Below are positions 31,572 to 44,703 of a DNA stretch of 64,000 nucleotides, piece by piece. Location of the stretch: positions 33,020,001 through 33,084,000 of the forward strand of contig JAFFJZ010000004.1 of the NCBI GenBank assembly GCA_018340375.1, given 5' to 3'. The notes beneath the pieces were generated by a model that made no database searches, was not told the origin of the DNA, and worked only from the letters and a program-made list of their open reading frames with translations. The DNA is from Gonatopus flavifemur (taxonomy: Eukaryota; Arthropoda; Insecta; Hymenoptera; Dryinidae). A program made the translations under genes and the position numbers. Positions within the stretch are counted from its first letter, which is position 1; the number at the start of each line of letters is the position of its first letter.

Positions 31572-34500
31572 CATTACTTCCGCCAGATAATTTCAATATC
31601 AACGTAATATATAAAAACACAAAATCCTCATAATTTTGGCAGTAACCATACTCTTGATAGATTTTGCGCGACTATTCCTGTACTCTTACGAGCCTTTAGG
31701 CCTCAATTACAAAAGTCTCGGAGGCATATGGGAGAATCCTAAAACCCGTACTTTCTCCCATACTGTTCTCAGACTCTGCCCGATACTATTCCCATACTCG
31801 TGCGAGAGTACTGTCGGATCCCAGCCAGACTTCTCGCGAGACTGTTCCCATATTGTTGCCAGACTACTTGTTTCTGCGCGGGTCATCACTGCTCATATTG
31901 ATTACATTTGTTTAGGTCAAATCGATTTATGCCTAGGTTCCTCAATGCAATTTCATTACAAATCATGCATATGTGTGCGAAACGTGCAGCTCCTCTTTAG
32001 AAACTGAAAAAATGCCTGATGATAAATTTTGACGTTTCCTCATTTGTAGGGACTTCAGGCGCGACTCCTGACAACAGGTTGTGAGGGTCATGCTCTCCCT
32101 TTTCCCCAGAACTCCTAAGGGGAAATGAATGTTTGGAATCAATTCTCAGAAACATCTAATCCGTCCTGAGAAGATACTGAGGAGGTCATTAAATTGCACT
32201 GATGCATTCATGAACCTTCCGGTCCTAATTCATTCCTGGTGTGCTTCTAAGAGATCTCATGGGGGTTCTGTTATTTCCTTAGATCCCCTGCACAGTGAAT
32301 CATCTATTCCGTATGCAAACCCGTTTATTTCATCTATGAATTAGAAGAAAAATTGAGGTATTCAAAATTTTCTGACTTTTATCTCTATTATGGAATTTTA
32401 ATTGAATTTCCAGGGTATTTTCATGTGCCTCCGTCACAAATTCATCGTTATCATGTGATTCAGAATATTTTTCAGCCTCACCCGTGTAAAACCGCTTGTT
32501 TTCGAAGGAAATAGTGATCTGTGGATCCGTCAATTCCTCTTTTGCAACTCCAATTTGAGTTTCTTCAGGTTGAGTTGAAAATCGCGAGAATGCCACAGTG
32601 ATACGTTGAACTGGGAATCTTTCCGAGTATTTTGAAACAAAAATTATTGAAATCGGATGAAAATTGAGATTTAGTTAGATTTTCGTCAACAAAAGCATCA
32701 AAAGTTTCCAATGTGCGAAGTCCCTGATGTGGGTGAATTGTACTATTTGTCAGAAATTTCTTTTCACTGTCCGGATACCTTCGTGCGACGGTACAACATC
32801 CTTTTCGATCAGGTGATTCTTGATAAGCTAGTTTTTCTGTTTTCTCTTTCTTTTCCATTCCCAGAGAAATTTCTTTCCTGCGACATTGAAGTCAGGCTCT
32901 CATTGAGGAATGAAACCATTTTATATCGCCTTCCCTTCTTATTAGGGATCAAAATTTTTGTTCTCATCTTCGCTCTTGGATAAGATATTTTAATAAAAGA
33001 CCTGGTTTTCCTCCTTGCCAGACATCTTGTTCCTTATTTCATGCAGGAACGCATAAAGGAGATAAAATGACGCATTATGCGGAGGTCAAAGTAGAAGAAA
33101 AAAAATGTGTACAGTATGTCAGTGAAGAATGCAAGGACAGTGGATGGATGGTGATAAAACGCGCAGATAAAGACGAAGGTTGGTACAGGAAGATATTTTG
33201 TTGAGATTGTCACTTAGGTGCCTCAGTTTTATCACGTAAGCTTTGATGCAAGGCTCAAGCGTATTTCATCCAATCATTGTGATTGTTTGATTTTAGAATA
33301 TTAACAATCATTGAGATCTCTACTATCACTCTTTGAATCTGAAAACATTTCACTAGAATGAGAACACAGCTCCCTTTCTGGCTACTTAGAATATGCAATT
33401 TCACTCTGTTAGGATCAAAAAGTTAATTGACTTCCTGTTCGAGTGGAATTTTCACTTTTTCAGATTCAGAAAGCACTGATAGAATAGGAAACCTTCAATC
33501 ACACACTTGATCGTATGGAAAAATCCGTGGAAAAAAATTGTTTCCATGTTCCACTTTTTGTGATTGAATGTCAGGTAATTGAATCACATTAGAGATATCT
33601 TATTGACCGTTTTCAATGTCAATTACCATTTTGTGCGAATATTAAACTAGTGGAATATGAGTATGATTAGCACCACTTTCATGAATTTCAGTACTTTTGT
33701 GAATCGAATTGGGAATGATCTCCCAAGGAGAGTGAATCACGCATCGAACAACACAATTTGTTTCGCTGATATGGCCCTACAAAGTTAGAAATTTTGTGTA
33801 TATGTGTTAAAAAATCCGTGTGTTATGAAGTTTCCGTTAAATATTCAACACAAACATGTGGAACTTTAACAGGCACCCCTTGTGTAATCAGGTATCAACT
33901 GATTTATAATGTGAAATGATTGAAACAAGTGGAAAAAAATGTCAAAATAACACAACTTTCAGTGCGAAGATCTATTGAACAATTTGTTTGTGCATAAAAC
34001 TTTTTTCACATGTATAAACTTTCATTTCGACGTAATCTCAAAACTGCGTCGGATGAATCATCTTGGAATTACATAATAACGAGACGTGAGAACAGTGAAT
34101 CAGTTTATTTGAGAATCTTTGAAAGTTCTATGAGTCATACGTGAATTGTATATGTCAAATTTCATATTTAAATGGGCTTGTATGATTTCCGCCAACATTC
34201 TCAATTTCAATACATGCACGAAATGAGGTGAGGAATGATCCTGGATTATTGTATATATGTTCAAAACCGCAGGAGTATTCTGAATTTTTTGAAGAACAGG
34301 GAATAAAAATGTGACATTGAAATTCCCACTGTTTCAGTACAACAGGAGAAGAAGAATTTCTACACTCAGAAGAAAAATTCTTTGAATTTATGAAATTGAT
34401 TTCATCGATTCCCATTTCATTGCATCAAATGAATGTCTTTTTGACACTAAAATAATTCCATAACCATGAAAAAAGTCGTTTCATTCGTACTATCAAATCA

Positions 34501-35832
34501 GCTCATTGAAATTTATTTTTTGGAATCAAAAAGGCACTTTATTGACTGAATAACTAACTGTTTTTGTCAATATCATTTTCCATCCGATTTATAACTCTCA
34601 TTTGATGAATTCCAAAGTGAAAATCAATGAAATACAACTTCAATTTTATAACGTAAAGATTCGTATGGAACTCGAGGTTGATTATGCTTAGTATTTGAAA
34701 TTCTTAACGATCAAGTATTTGACATTATAATCCTTTTCTTCACCAGAATAATTATTGACTCCAAGTGAAAATATATTTCATAAAATGAATAGACATGGCT
34801 TCCAAATGATGAACTTCTTCCATCATGAGAAAAACAAAAAGTTATAGGACCAAAAATACTGTTATTTATAAACCGGTACAGTTGAGAGTATGATAATCTC
34901 ATTCATTCCAATACAAATGGTTTTGTTCAGTTAATAAAATCAAATCATATACTCAATAGTTGTGAATTTTAATTCCGAGAGTTCTATTTTTTCAACAGAA
35001 AACTGAATTCATGATCACAATGAGATACTTTATCAGTTCAAACTTCAGAGCGATTTCTTTGGATAAAATCTATTTCATAGAACAGATTTCATATGAACAA
35101 TGATAGTTTGGATAGTTTTGAAATCAATGAAATGAAGTATTATAACCCATGTTTTGGGAATTCGAATCGGATGAAGCTTTTTTATTCATGCTAATAAATG
35201 TGTTCTTGAAGTTTGAATCGTTTATAGAAACAAAACGAAAATTAAAACTCATGAAATCTGATAAATCATCGTTACACATCTTTTCGAATCAACTCTTTGC
35301 CACTGGAAACATCGTTCAAATAATGTACTGCAAGATTTTTGGGCTTCAATAATTGAATATTATCTTATTCGATACTTAATTAGTTATAATAAACGATTCA
35401 AACTTCAGCAACATCTAAAAAATTACCTCGTTGAAAATTTTCATTTATAATTGAAGAAGGATTCTGTCAATAAACTGCCAACCTGATTATTCTCGTCAAT
35501 AATACGTTTGATGAGGTCAAAATTGTATACATTCTGTGAAATTCCAGTGTTTTTTGCAAATAAAGGTTTCATCGAGTCCATAAAATGGATAGATCGATGA
35601 AATTTATGAATTCATTGAAACAAAGAAATATGTTCTCAAAATAAAAATGTATTGAATTCACTCCGACAAATTGCGTTTACTTCTCAAAAGGTGGCAATAC
35701 TTTCTCACAAGCTATCTTCCTGCATTACAGTTTTCATATAAAGAACTAATTCACCGTAAACCTGTAGTAAGTAATGTTCCGTCCTAATAAATATTTTTTT
35801 CAGGTTCCGGCATCGAACATCATCAACGGATA
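31572..35832. other. No gene recognised
   Basis: 4.3 kb of AT-rich DNA. Frames at 31636-32007, 32330-32596, 32565-32858 and 32711-32983 overlap on opposite strands and show no domain. A frame at 35149-35352 has charged composition but no recognised family. No repeated copy of this sequence was found elsewhere in the window. Confidence 0.4.
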
Positions 35833-36117
35833 CACAGTAAAAAGTAGAACTTGAAGTGATCCCAAATATCAGTGTAAAAATGCAGCCAAAAGTAGCATCT
35901 ATTCCAACTGGAAGTAAGCAATGAAAAAGACTGAATTTCAGTCAATTCCATCTTACTTTGGAAATCAACATGGAATTCTATCTTAATTCCAAAGTAAGAT
36001 GGAATTAACTGAAATTCAGTCTTTTTCATTGCTTACTTTCAGTTGGAATAGGCGCTACTTTTGGCTGCATTTTTAAGCTGATATTCGAGATCACTTTAAG
36101 TTTCACTTTTTACTGTG
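35833..36117. mobile_element. 285-bp CACAGTAAAAAG palindromic MITE
   Basis: Ends CACAGTAAAAAG and CTTTTTACTGTG are exact inverted repeats flanked by TA (35831-35832 and 36118-36119). The arms are about 130 bp, close to perfect (TCCATCTTACTTTGGAA against its complement) around a loop of about 20 bp. The ends resemble the CAC(T/G)GA(G/A)AAAA family at 31306, 36601 and 49935. Confidence 0.85.
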
Positions 36118-36547
36118 TATGACTTGATCGCAGAGAAAAACAGTTTCTTCGAACTCTTATTAATCATCTGATCGGATAAGCCAATTGTTCCAAATGAATT
36201 ACAGATCACACAGGAACTAGGAAGGTCGGCTCCGCCCTTGCGCGAATGCTCTGACTCCTGCTTATTTCTTTTTATTCTGGGAATTTTGTAAAATATCATT
36301 CATCCAATCAAAATGAATTCCATTGATTCGAAGAAATATTTATTTATATCAATGAGTTCTCTGAAGGATTAAAAAGTCTCTTTGTACATTCTATGAAATA
36401 ATTTCTTAGATAGGGAAGAATATTCATTGTTTCAAAGATTGATTCATTTACAAAAAATCTTCATTTCATGTCCATGAAAACATTTTATTTCGGATGCAAG
36501 AAATATTCATATTATTTATATTGATATTTTCCTATTTGACTTAAGAC
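36118..36547. other. No gene seen
   Basis: Spacer between a MITE and an RTE fragment, no coding signal. Confidence 0.45.
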
Positions 36548-37165
36548 TCGAAGCTTTTGAAATGTGGTGTTATAGGAGGATGCTCAGAATAAAATGGATA
36601 CACGGAGAAAAAGGTATCTTAAAAAGTACCATAATTTATGGATTTTCTGCGCTGGTCTGACCGAGTCTAAATATTTACCTGAAAAAACCTCTAAAAGTAC
36701 CATAATGTCTTGGACTTTTATACGGAAGGTACCATACTTATTTCAAAAAGTCCAAGAAATTATGGTACTTTTAGAGATTCATGCAAGTGAATATTCCGAC
36801 TCGGGTCAGACCAGCGCTGAAAATCCATAAATTATGGTATTTTTCAAGATATCTGTTTTCTCAGTGTAGACAAAGTCAAAAATGGAGAAGTACTCGAGCA
36901 GATAAATGAAAAAAGAAATCTTTTGAAACACATCGTGAAAAGGAGAAGCAATCTTATAGGACACCCATTACGACATGAGAGTTTATTGAAAACAATATTG
37001 GAAGGAAAAATGAATGGTAAAACTGGTAAAGGTATACCTAGATCAAGTTATATGAAGCAAATCGTACAAGACAAGGGATGTAGTAGATATGTAGAAATTA
37101 AACGTTTGGCGGATAATAGACAGGGGTGGAGGGTTTCATCAAACCAGTCGTAAGACTGATTACTT
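36548..37165 (+). pseudogene. RTE/BovB-like element, 3' fragment (copy C), with MITE inside
   Basis: Begins GACTCGAAGCTTTTGAAATG and encodes the C-terminal Cys/Arg-rich tail of the RTE protein: EMWCYRRMLR before the MITE, then the frame 36923-37153 (HIVKRRSNLIGHPLRHESLL...). It ends, as do copies A and B, with GTAAGACTGATTACTTCATG followed by (ATG)n, an RTE-type 3' tail. It is severely 5' truncated, the common outcome of target-primed reverse transcription. Confidence 0.85.
36601..36866. mobile_element. 266-bp CACGGAGAAAA MITE, copy 2, in RTE copy C
   Basis: Flanked by TA (36599-36600 and 36867-36868). The same point in RTE copies A and B reads GGATAGA without interruption, so the element is exactly CACGG...CAGTG and the TA is duplicated. 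That places the family with TA-specific (Tc1/mariner-type) transposons. Confidence 0.92.
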
Positions 37166-40100
37166 CATGATGATGATGATTTTCCTATTTCGAAACTTTT
37201 TTTATTCAAAAAATTAAATATTTTATTGAGAGGAGAAATTATAATTTCAGCACTACAGTTGGTTATCACAGTGTTATGAATGGCTTCTGCCAATCAAATG
37301 CATAATTCATTGAATCAAATTATATTCCAAGACTTCGAAAATCAAAACTTTACATCCAATAACTCTCTCATCAATCCTAAGTACCTCATATTCCAATTAA
37401 TGATCTCACCACTTCCGTGTGAATCACATATTACATGAAGTTGATGCAATAACTCCACAGATATCATTGGATGAATTCATTTCTTAGACTCAAAGAAAAA
37501 TTCATCGGTTCAAAACATTCTTTTTCTCAATATATCGTCCTTATATTTTTTTGATCTGCTGATTCATCGTAGTGAACAACATTTTGTTGAAGATTTTTGA
37601 ACATTTTAGTGACATTCAACGCAGCGTTTTGGTTTCAGTGATTTTTAATAAAAAATTATCATTACACGAGAAAACTGTATTACTTCCACAACCAAACATT
37701 TGAATGCTGTATTCAAATGTTAGATTATAAGAAGCACACTTTTTTTCAAACATCGTGGTGTTGAAATTGAACGCTCTCCACAGGATTCCATTGATTGCCA
37801 GAATAATTCAAAGAAATTTTCAAAGGGGAATCATGTTCGATAAATGAAAATTTTTTGATGATATTTCGCATATTTCAACAGAATGCATCATATTTCAACA
37901 ATTGAAACTGTCCAAGTGCTGAGAAGAGATTTTCAGGACATTACAGGGGGTTCCATTGAATTCCAGTGACAATAAGCGAAGTTTGAAGTTTTCCAGTAAA
38001 ATTCATGAAATTTCAGATCAGTTTTCAGGAATTTGCAGATAAATGTTTCCTCAGGACATCTATGAGAATGTACTTCAGTAAATATATCATGTAATTTATT
38101 TTGAATTGAATTTCGTTTGATATAACTCTTATTGATGTCTTGCTGTGAAAAATCATGGAATTTTTAACAAGTGTAATCTCAGAAAATCCAACTTCCTTAC
38201 TTTTTATTTCCGAATATGCTGGAGGAAAGAAGTGGATTAGAGTACAAGGACCCTGCTATTATGATCATTTTATACAGAAACGTGTTTATTTCACAAATTC
38301 TTTCTCATCGCAAAAAATCACTTCGATGAGTTTATTCCAATTTCTATGAATTATGTTTTATTCCAGCTCGAAAAACATTTCCATCACTAAGGAATGTGGA
38401 TTTTTTGTTTACTGATATAAATATTGCGAGATTGAATGCTAATTTTTTGACCGAATACGTATAGCCGAGCCCCCAGGGTTTAATCGTGAAGATCCATTGC
38501 GCAACGCATCATCTTGATATTTGTAAGATTAGTTGATTGAATCAATTAAAATTTACATATAAGTGTCCTGATAGAAATTGTATCGAGTTTCTATCCAAAA
38601 GCTGCTGAGCGTCGAAAAAACTGCCAATTTTCATTAGTTATTTACTTTTGTTACATGTGCGTTGTAGATATTTCAATCATGATCCTGAATTTTTTTTCAC
38701 TCTCCAAAATCCATTAGATAATATTTTCATTCCATCAATACAAATCACTCAAGAAATTCGTACCAAGATGACCACAGTGTTATTCGGGATCAGGATATTT
38801 GCATATTATAATATACAAAAAGACTGTTGTTGTCTCAATATTGATTGTGGTTCGTTTTCTTTCCTTTCTCTAGTTTTGAGGTATCATCCCCTGAGTGAAA
38901 ATTCAACACAGTAAACTTGACCAAATTTCTACCAGACTGCATTTTTAGAAATTATTCTGTTCTATTTTTTTATGCGTCTATAAAATGAATCCATTCTTTG
39001 CAGCCAATTCTCACTCAACATCTACTGAGCTTGATCATTTGGATATTGCGACAAATCAGAAATCTTGCACGATCGATCCAGCCACTGCTATGAACTCTGA
39101 TATCGTCGAGCATATAGTTCCGGTTGAAAAACAAAAAACGTGTGATGTCTCTGTTATACACAAAATAATATCAAAAGAGGTATGTTTTGAATAGATCACT
39201 CTGAATTCGTGATGAAAGAGTAGCATGACTCCCCCTCTATGGCTCAACTTTTATCAAATTCGGATGGAACTGAAGACCGGAAATTTGATGATTGCTTTGT
39301 TCATGAGGATTTCATCATCTAGAACGTGAATTTGCCGTTCAAATAACTCCACATAAAATCGACAGGCTTCAAAATATTATTTCTGAGAAAGCATTCTGCG
39401 TATTTGTTTCAAGACACCGTCGAAACTTGTTTTCACATTATTGACTCACAAAATTGAGTTCTTCATCTTCGCGAATTGGTGCAAAGAGATTTTTCCGAAG
39501 AACAAAAAAGTCACCGTCAAAAGTTTAACTGTTGATTTTCATAAATCATATATAAACTCTTGCGACTTCACTACCAATCCATGACGAATTAACATTCATA
39601 TTCAAAATATCATCACTGATTCTTTGTTTTACAAAATATGAGTCAGCAAATGCAAGTGAATCTTGATTTGAGGAGAGTACACGGGAAAAAAAGATACTAG
39701 CGGATGCATATAAGGAATATTATACTGGTTAGTATATGAGGACAAGCATCTAGATTATACCTCTTGGATACTAGTCTTTGATGAGTTTTTATTACTCATT
39801 ATAACCAGTATTATTCCATTCTTTAGCATATGAATATAAGGGATCAGGAAAAATTGGTATAATCTGGATGCTTGTTTTCAAATGCTTGTCATCAGTATCT
39901 ATTTCTACGTTTAATTTTTGTATTGATCAAAATGAACCAGCATAAAACCAGTGAAATACTTCAATAAATGCTCCTATGAATATTGATTGCAGAATAGGCT
40001 GGTCAATGTTTCCTGCTCTGGGAATATTGCTTCTTCTAGAATAAAAGAATATTGTGATTAGAATGACACTATTTGGTAATCCTTTTTCCATTAGTCAATC

Positions 40101-40380
40101 ATTCAATTGTGTTGCAATATTCGTTCATTCAATTCTTTTGTTCGCCTTAATTATTCTTGGAATTGTTGAATCAAATAAATAAACTGTGAATCTTGGAATT
40201 GAATCAGAATTTTCAGATATTCTCGAATCACCTTGTAACAAGATAGTACAAAATATTTTATGGTACTATTCCAGCTATTTTTATTCTTATAATTGGAAAA
40301 TATAAAATAACCATAACGCACGAGTTAATAAGTGTTGTACAGGAATAAAATACATTCAGCTTCGAATTGAAGTTCATCAT
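37166..40380. other. No gene seen; weak palindrome near 39.7-39.9 kb
   Basis: 3.2 kb of AT-rich DNA. 39680-39910 has a weak inverted repeat (GACAAGCATCTAGATTATACC against GGTATAATCTGGATGCTTG). A frame at 38985-39194 and its antisense 39056-39247 overlap and have no domain. Confidence 0.4.
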
Positions 40381-40396
40381 CATGAAGTAATCAGTG

Positions 40397-40738
40397 TTAT
40401 GACTGGTTTGATGAAATCCTCCAACCCTGTCTATTATCCGCTAACCGCTCAATTTCTGCATATCTGCGACAACCCTTATCTTGTATAATTTGCTTCATAT
40501 AACTTAATCTAGGTCTACCTCTTCGAGTTTTACCATTCATTTTTCCTTCCAATATTGTTTTCAACGAGCTATCATGCCTTAATGTGTGTCCTATCAAATT
40601 ACTTCTTCTTTTCACGACCTGTCTCAAGAGACCTCTCTTTTCCTTTACCTTCTCGAGTACTTCTTCATTTCTTACTTTCTCTATCCACTTTATTCTAAGC
40701 ATCCTTCTATAACACCACATTTCAAAAGCTTCGAGTCG
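40397..40738 (-). pseudogene. RTE copy A, C-terminal tail domain
   Basis: Frame 40397-40720 begins MWCYRRMLRIKWIEKV and continues through VVKRRSNLIGHTLRHDSSL to ADNRQGWRISSNQS. The same domain is present in copies B (60760-61008 plus 62291-62365) and C. It follows the RT in RTE/BovB-type proteins and is thought to bind nucleic acid. It is cut from the RT by the 3.8-kb insertion. Confidence 0.85.
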
Positions 40739-41589
40739 AAATTTTGCCCCTGCTTTGTCGATCCAATCAGTAAAATTGCCCCTATTTTCACGCTATAGAA
40801 ACTACTTGGTCCTACTTCTCCGCTTCGAATATTTTTTGATTCTATTTTTCTACTCCACAATCTACTGCTCCTACATAGAACCTAATGCTCCTACATGTTG
40901 GATTTTTCGAATAATAATAATATCACATAAAGCGCATTTTCTCAATCAAATCAAAATTATATCCATCAAACAAATAGATTCTTATTCACATACGCATCTA
41001 ATAATTATTACTTGATTCAAATTAAACATTCATTTCATTAAAATAAATATTCGTTTGATAGAATCAAAAGAAATTTTGTTTTTCAGAATCAAATCAAATT
41101 TGTCTTTACCCAAATGAATATCCATCAGATTTGTTTTCAACTGAATGTTTTATGTAGGTGTATAAAGATTAGAATATCCGACTTGAATTATATCCCAAGT
41201 AGAAATTACGGCTAGTGCCTCGTGAGTTTTTCTATACTCCTGACGAGGGCCTTTTGAGGAAAACCCACCAGGTACTTATTCGTAATGTAACGCTGTGTGA
41301 GGCACTTGCTAGTGGAATTCACAAGATACTGGTCAGTTACTATTTGGTTACTCTCTAAATACTAGTCAATTACCAACAAGTTTTTGACAGCAATTATATG
41401 CCAAAAAAATTGTGAAGTTATAATAATACATCAACAATGATTATTCAGTAAAATATGCATGCTTTGGCCCAAAATGTTTTTGAACATTAAAAATTGAATT
41501 CTGAGCAAAAATCATGTTTCAGAGGAGAAACTTGCAAATTACCACCAACGTTCACTTCGTGCTCAATGCGATGGAGAGAATATTGGAAA

Positions 41590-41690
41590 CCTCGGAGAGA
41601 ATCGAACCTACCTAAACCAATTCCTACCTAATGTTGCGCGATTTACTATCCTAACGCCCTAACGACCTAAGCTAAACCGATACCTACGCG
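41590..41690 (-). ncRNA. tRNA-like, SINE-type promoter block
   Basis: On the minus strand, TTTAGCTTAGGTCGTTAGGG (about 41662-41681) resembles a Pol III A box, and GGTTCGATTCTC (41597-41608) is a close match to the B-box consensus, about 60 bp downstream, tRNA-like spacing. A tRNA cloverleaf is not obvious, so a tRNA-derived SINE head or degenerate tRNA is more likely than a functional tRNA. The 3' limit is unclear. Confidence 0.45.
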
Positions 41691-41761
41691 ATGCAATAGA
41701 AAAGATCAATTAAAGTGACGTGTTCATCCAATTCAATCATCCGTCGATTGAATATAATAAT

Positions 41762-43543
41762 CTATGAGCCTGTGTGAAAATTGCAGTTCGGTTGACAGAT
41801 GTGAGGTTAAATTTATGTGATCAAAAAGTGGATGAATTATTTTTGTGAAATGTGTGCTGGTTATTTCTTGAATAATGTGTATCAAAAAATCTGTTAGTAA
41901 GTGCAAAATGAATTAGTAAATCAGTCATAGCTGTTGCAACATGTCAAAAAATCGTAATTTGTTGATGCACTGAAAATGAATTTTCTTCAAATACTTACAT
42001 CAGTACTTCTAGGCAAAAACTCAGAGATTATATTAATTTTGTAATAAATATGAGTCATGAAGAACTCATTTGATCAAAAATATGTCAAAAGAATGTTCAA
42101 AATCAATTGCAAAAAACTTGGATTATTCACTTGCAGCTCGACGGATGGTTTTACTTTTCAAATTGAAGAGTACTCTTCATGTTGAAATTTTCAAATTTGA
42201 TGAAAACGCCTTATTTTCTGAGTTGAATTCGTTGTTAGGGTGATGATAAACTTGTGGGAAGAGTTTGAAAGTCAGGTGGAATCTATATTGATCAGGAAAG
42301 TCCAAATCGTGTGGCAAAAGTTAGAAAATCTGTCAACTTAGCTTACGGCACGTGGGTATTCTATCAGCTTTTCTTCACTAAACGAAATCTAGGCAGGAGA
42401 AATGTATCAAAATTTAGTAAAATCAAGTCGGTACAGAGTAAGAGAGGACAGATATATTCATTGTATTTTATTGGTTATTATAAAAATGTTGATAAATACG
42501 TAAAGGCTATGTATGACTCAATTTATCGTGTCTCAATATTTTTGGTCAATGATTTTGTATTGTGTGCATTTTTGTATCTTTTCACTAGTAAGTTGAGGAA
42601 ACATGTGTATTGAACCTGTTTCATAAATATAATAACATTTATTTGGAGGAACATGATACAACATTATTGGAACAAAAATATTAAAAGACGACACTTTGGA
42701 TCTTCTATAGCCTTTCCTTATTTATCAACATTTTTATAATAACCAATGAAATCCAATGAATATATCTGTCCTCTCTTACTCTGTACCAACTCAATTTTAC
42801 TAAATTTTGATACATTTCTCCTGCCTAGATTTCGTTTAGTGAAGAAAAGCTGATAGAACATATACCCATGTGCCGTGAGCTAAGTTGACAGATTTTCTAA
42901 CTTTTGCCACACGATTTGGACTTCCCTGATCAATATAGATCCCACCCAACTTCCAAACTCTTCCTACAAGTTTATCATCACCCTAACAACAAATTCAACT
43001 CAGAACATAAGACTTTTTTCTCAAATTTGAAAATTTCAACTTCAAAAATACTCTTCAATTTGAAGAGTAAAATCATCCAACGCACTTCAAGTAAATAATT
43101 CAAGCTTTTTGAAATTCATTCTAAACATTCGCTCGAAATATTTTCGATCAAATGAGTTCTTCGTGACTCATATTATTACAAAATTAATGTGAGTTTTTTG
43201 AGAAATATGAGTTTTGAGAAATTTAATGTGAGTTTTTTTTCCGAGGAATATTGATGTAGATCAATATTGATATTGATTGATATTGATATTGTTGTTGTTG
43301 ATATTGTTGTGTATTTGAATAGAATTCATTTTCACCACATCAGCAAATTACGATTTTTTGACATGTTACAACAGCTATGACTGATTTACTAATTCATTTT
43401 GCACTTACTAACAGATTTTTTGATACACATTATTCAAGAAATAACCACCACACATTTCACAAAAATAATTCATCCATTTTTTGATCACATAAATTTAACC
43501 TCACATCTGTCAACCGAACTGCAATTTTCACACAGGCTCATAG
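41762..43543. repeat. Foldback structure, arms of about 750-835 bp
   Basis: The left arm 41762 to about 42512 and right arm about 42708 to 43543 are inverted copies (CTATGAGCCTGTGTGAAAAT against its complement; GTGTGGCAAAAGTTAGAAAA against its complement). The right arm carries an additional local expansion of GATATT/GTTGTT units (43240-43315). The loop (42513-42707) is unique and AT-rich. Frames 42311-42613 and 42904-43098 follow from the palindrome and are not separate genes. Confidence 0.88.
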
Positions 43544-44703
43544 GTTACACTGCCATCTTCTGGCAAATGAATCTTGAAAGGGCCTCAATGATTTCTGACG
43601 AGGCTTACAAGTGTAGTAACAGTCTAGATATACTTATAAAAAATCCTCCATAGTTTTTTGAGAGTTTCACTTGTCTAATATATATTGTAAGTAACCGGTG
43701 AGTAACTTGCTAGTTTATCTCAACTAGAAGTTCCCTATGAAATCCCTACAGGGGCCTCATATTGACTAGACAATGCCTTGTCAGATTTCTACTTGGGTGA
43801 GAGGAAATTAAAAACAAACTTATCAAATTACTCAAGTTCTTTTTTATTGACTGGCACTGTCACGTAAGCTTGATTATCAAAATGCATATAAATACAAGTG
43901 GTAAGAAAACTTTTTCATATCTAATATGAAATAAATTCATGGTGTAAATGTACATATTTGAATATGACGGAGAAAATGATTATCAATATATTATCGTTGA
44001 ATTAATTTGAATCAGCCTTCTCTCATATACGAAAATATCTATTTCCACTATGAACTAATCGTTTCTTCAGAGATTGTAATCGACTGAATACACGTAAACA
44101 GTGCCGCTGGAAAATATGACTTTTTGAAAATTTTTTTAGTAGGTTAGTTTTAACCAGAAACAGAGGTTTGTAAAATGGATTTTTATATGAAAATACGGAA
44201 GCTTACGAATACTGTAGAAAAATTACGGGTTTAAAATCTGAATCCTAACCATTACGTTTCCTACAGCACCCGTGATCTTTTGTATTCTCATGGAAAAAAT
44301 GCATTTTATAAATCTTGCTGTTACTGGTTCACTGAAAAAAATAAAAAAAAGTAATCTTTTCGGGCGGCAGTATTCTCCGTGTAGGAGTGGTAGGGTCAAA
44401 GTAGAGGATAAATCTTGCACCTACTTTGCTCCTACAAGTGGTGAAATAGGAAATATCTACCACTACTAGGGGCAAAGTAGGAGAGAATATCTCATTGAAA
44501 CTGCTCCTACTTTACTATCTGATCCCTCTACTGAAAACAGCATTATTAGCAGCAAAGTAGGGGCAAAATTTCGACTCGGGCTGTTTTTCCAATTGTCCAA
44601 GTTTCGCAACCATATAATGCTGTGCTCCAAACGTAACTCTTCAAGAATTTCTTCCTTACTGCTAAGCTAATATTCTTCGAACATAGTAACTGTTTCTTTT
44701 GGT

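Larger units (their letters stand above)
41194..43797. mobile_element. CCCAAGTAGAAAT-ended element enclosing a foldback
   Basis: CCCAAGTAGAAAT at 41194 and its exact complement at 43785-43797 are 13-bp inverted ends of the CCC...GGG type seen elsewhere in the window. Sub-terminal sequences also show inverted similarity (CTAGTGCCTCGTGAG-like and CTAGACAATGCC-like). No clear target duplication. The interior is the foldback at 41762-43543. Confidence 0.55.
40739..44575. mobile_element. 3.8-kb insertion in RTE copy A, TIR GAAATTTTGCCCCT
   Basis: The margins carry CGAAATTTTGCCCCTGCTTTG (40743 onwards) and its inverted copy with one mismatch (ending about 44575). Sub-terminal CTCCTAC words recur at both ends (about 40815-40905 and 44380-44540). 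CGAGTCG/CGACTCG at the margins could be a near-palindromic target or part of the inverted repeat. It contains a second element (41194-43797) with a large foldback structure. No transposase was seen. Confidence 0.7.

Noticed and set aside
31572..35832. Several 60-125-codon frames as possible host exons
   Set aside because: None has a domain, a plausible codon pattern or consistent splice signals that I could support by eye.
42311..42613. 100-codon frame in the 41.7-43.5 kb foldback
   Set aside because: It lies in the left arm, is not preserved on the right arm because of indels, and matches no family.
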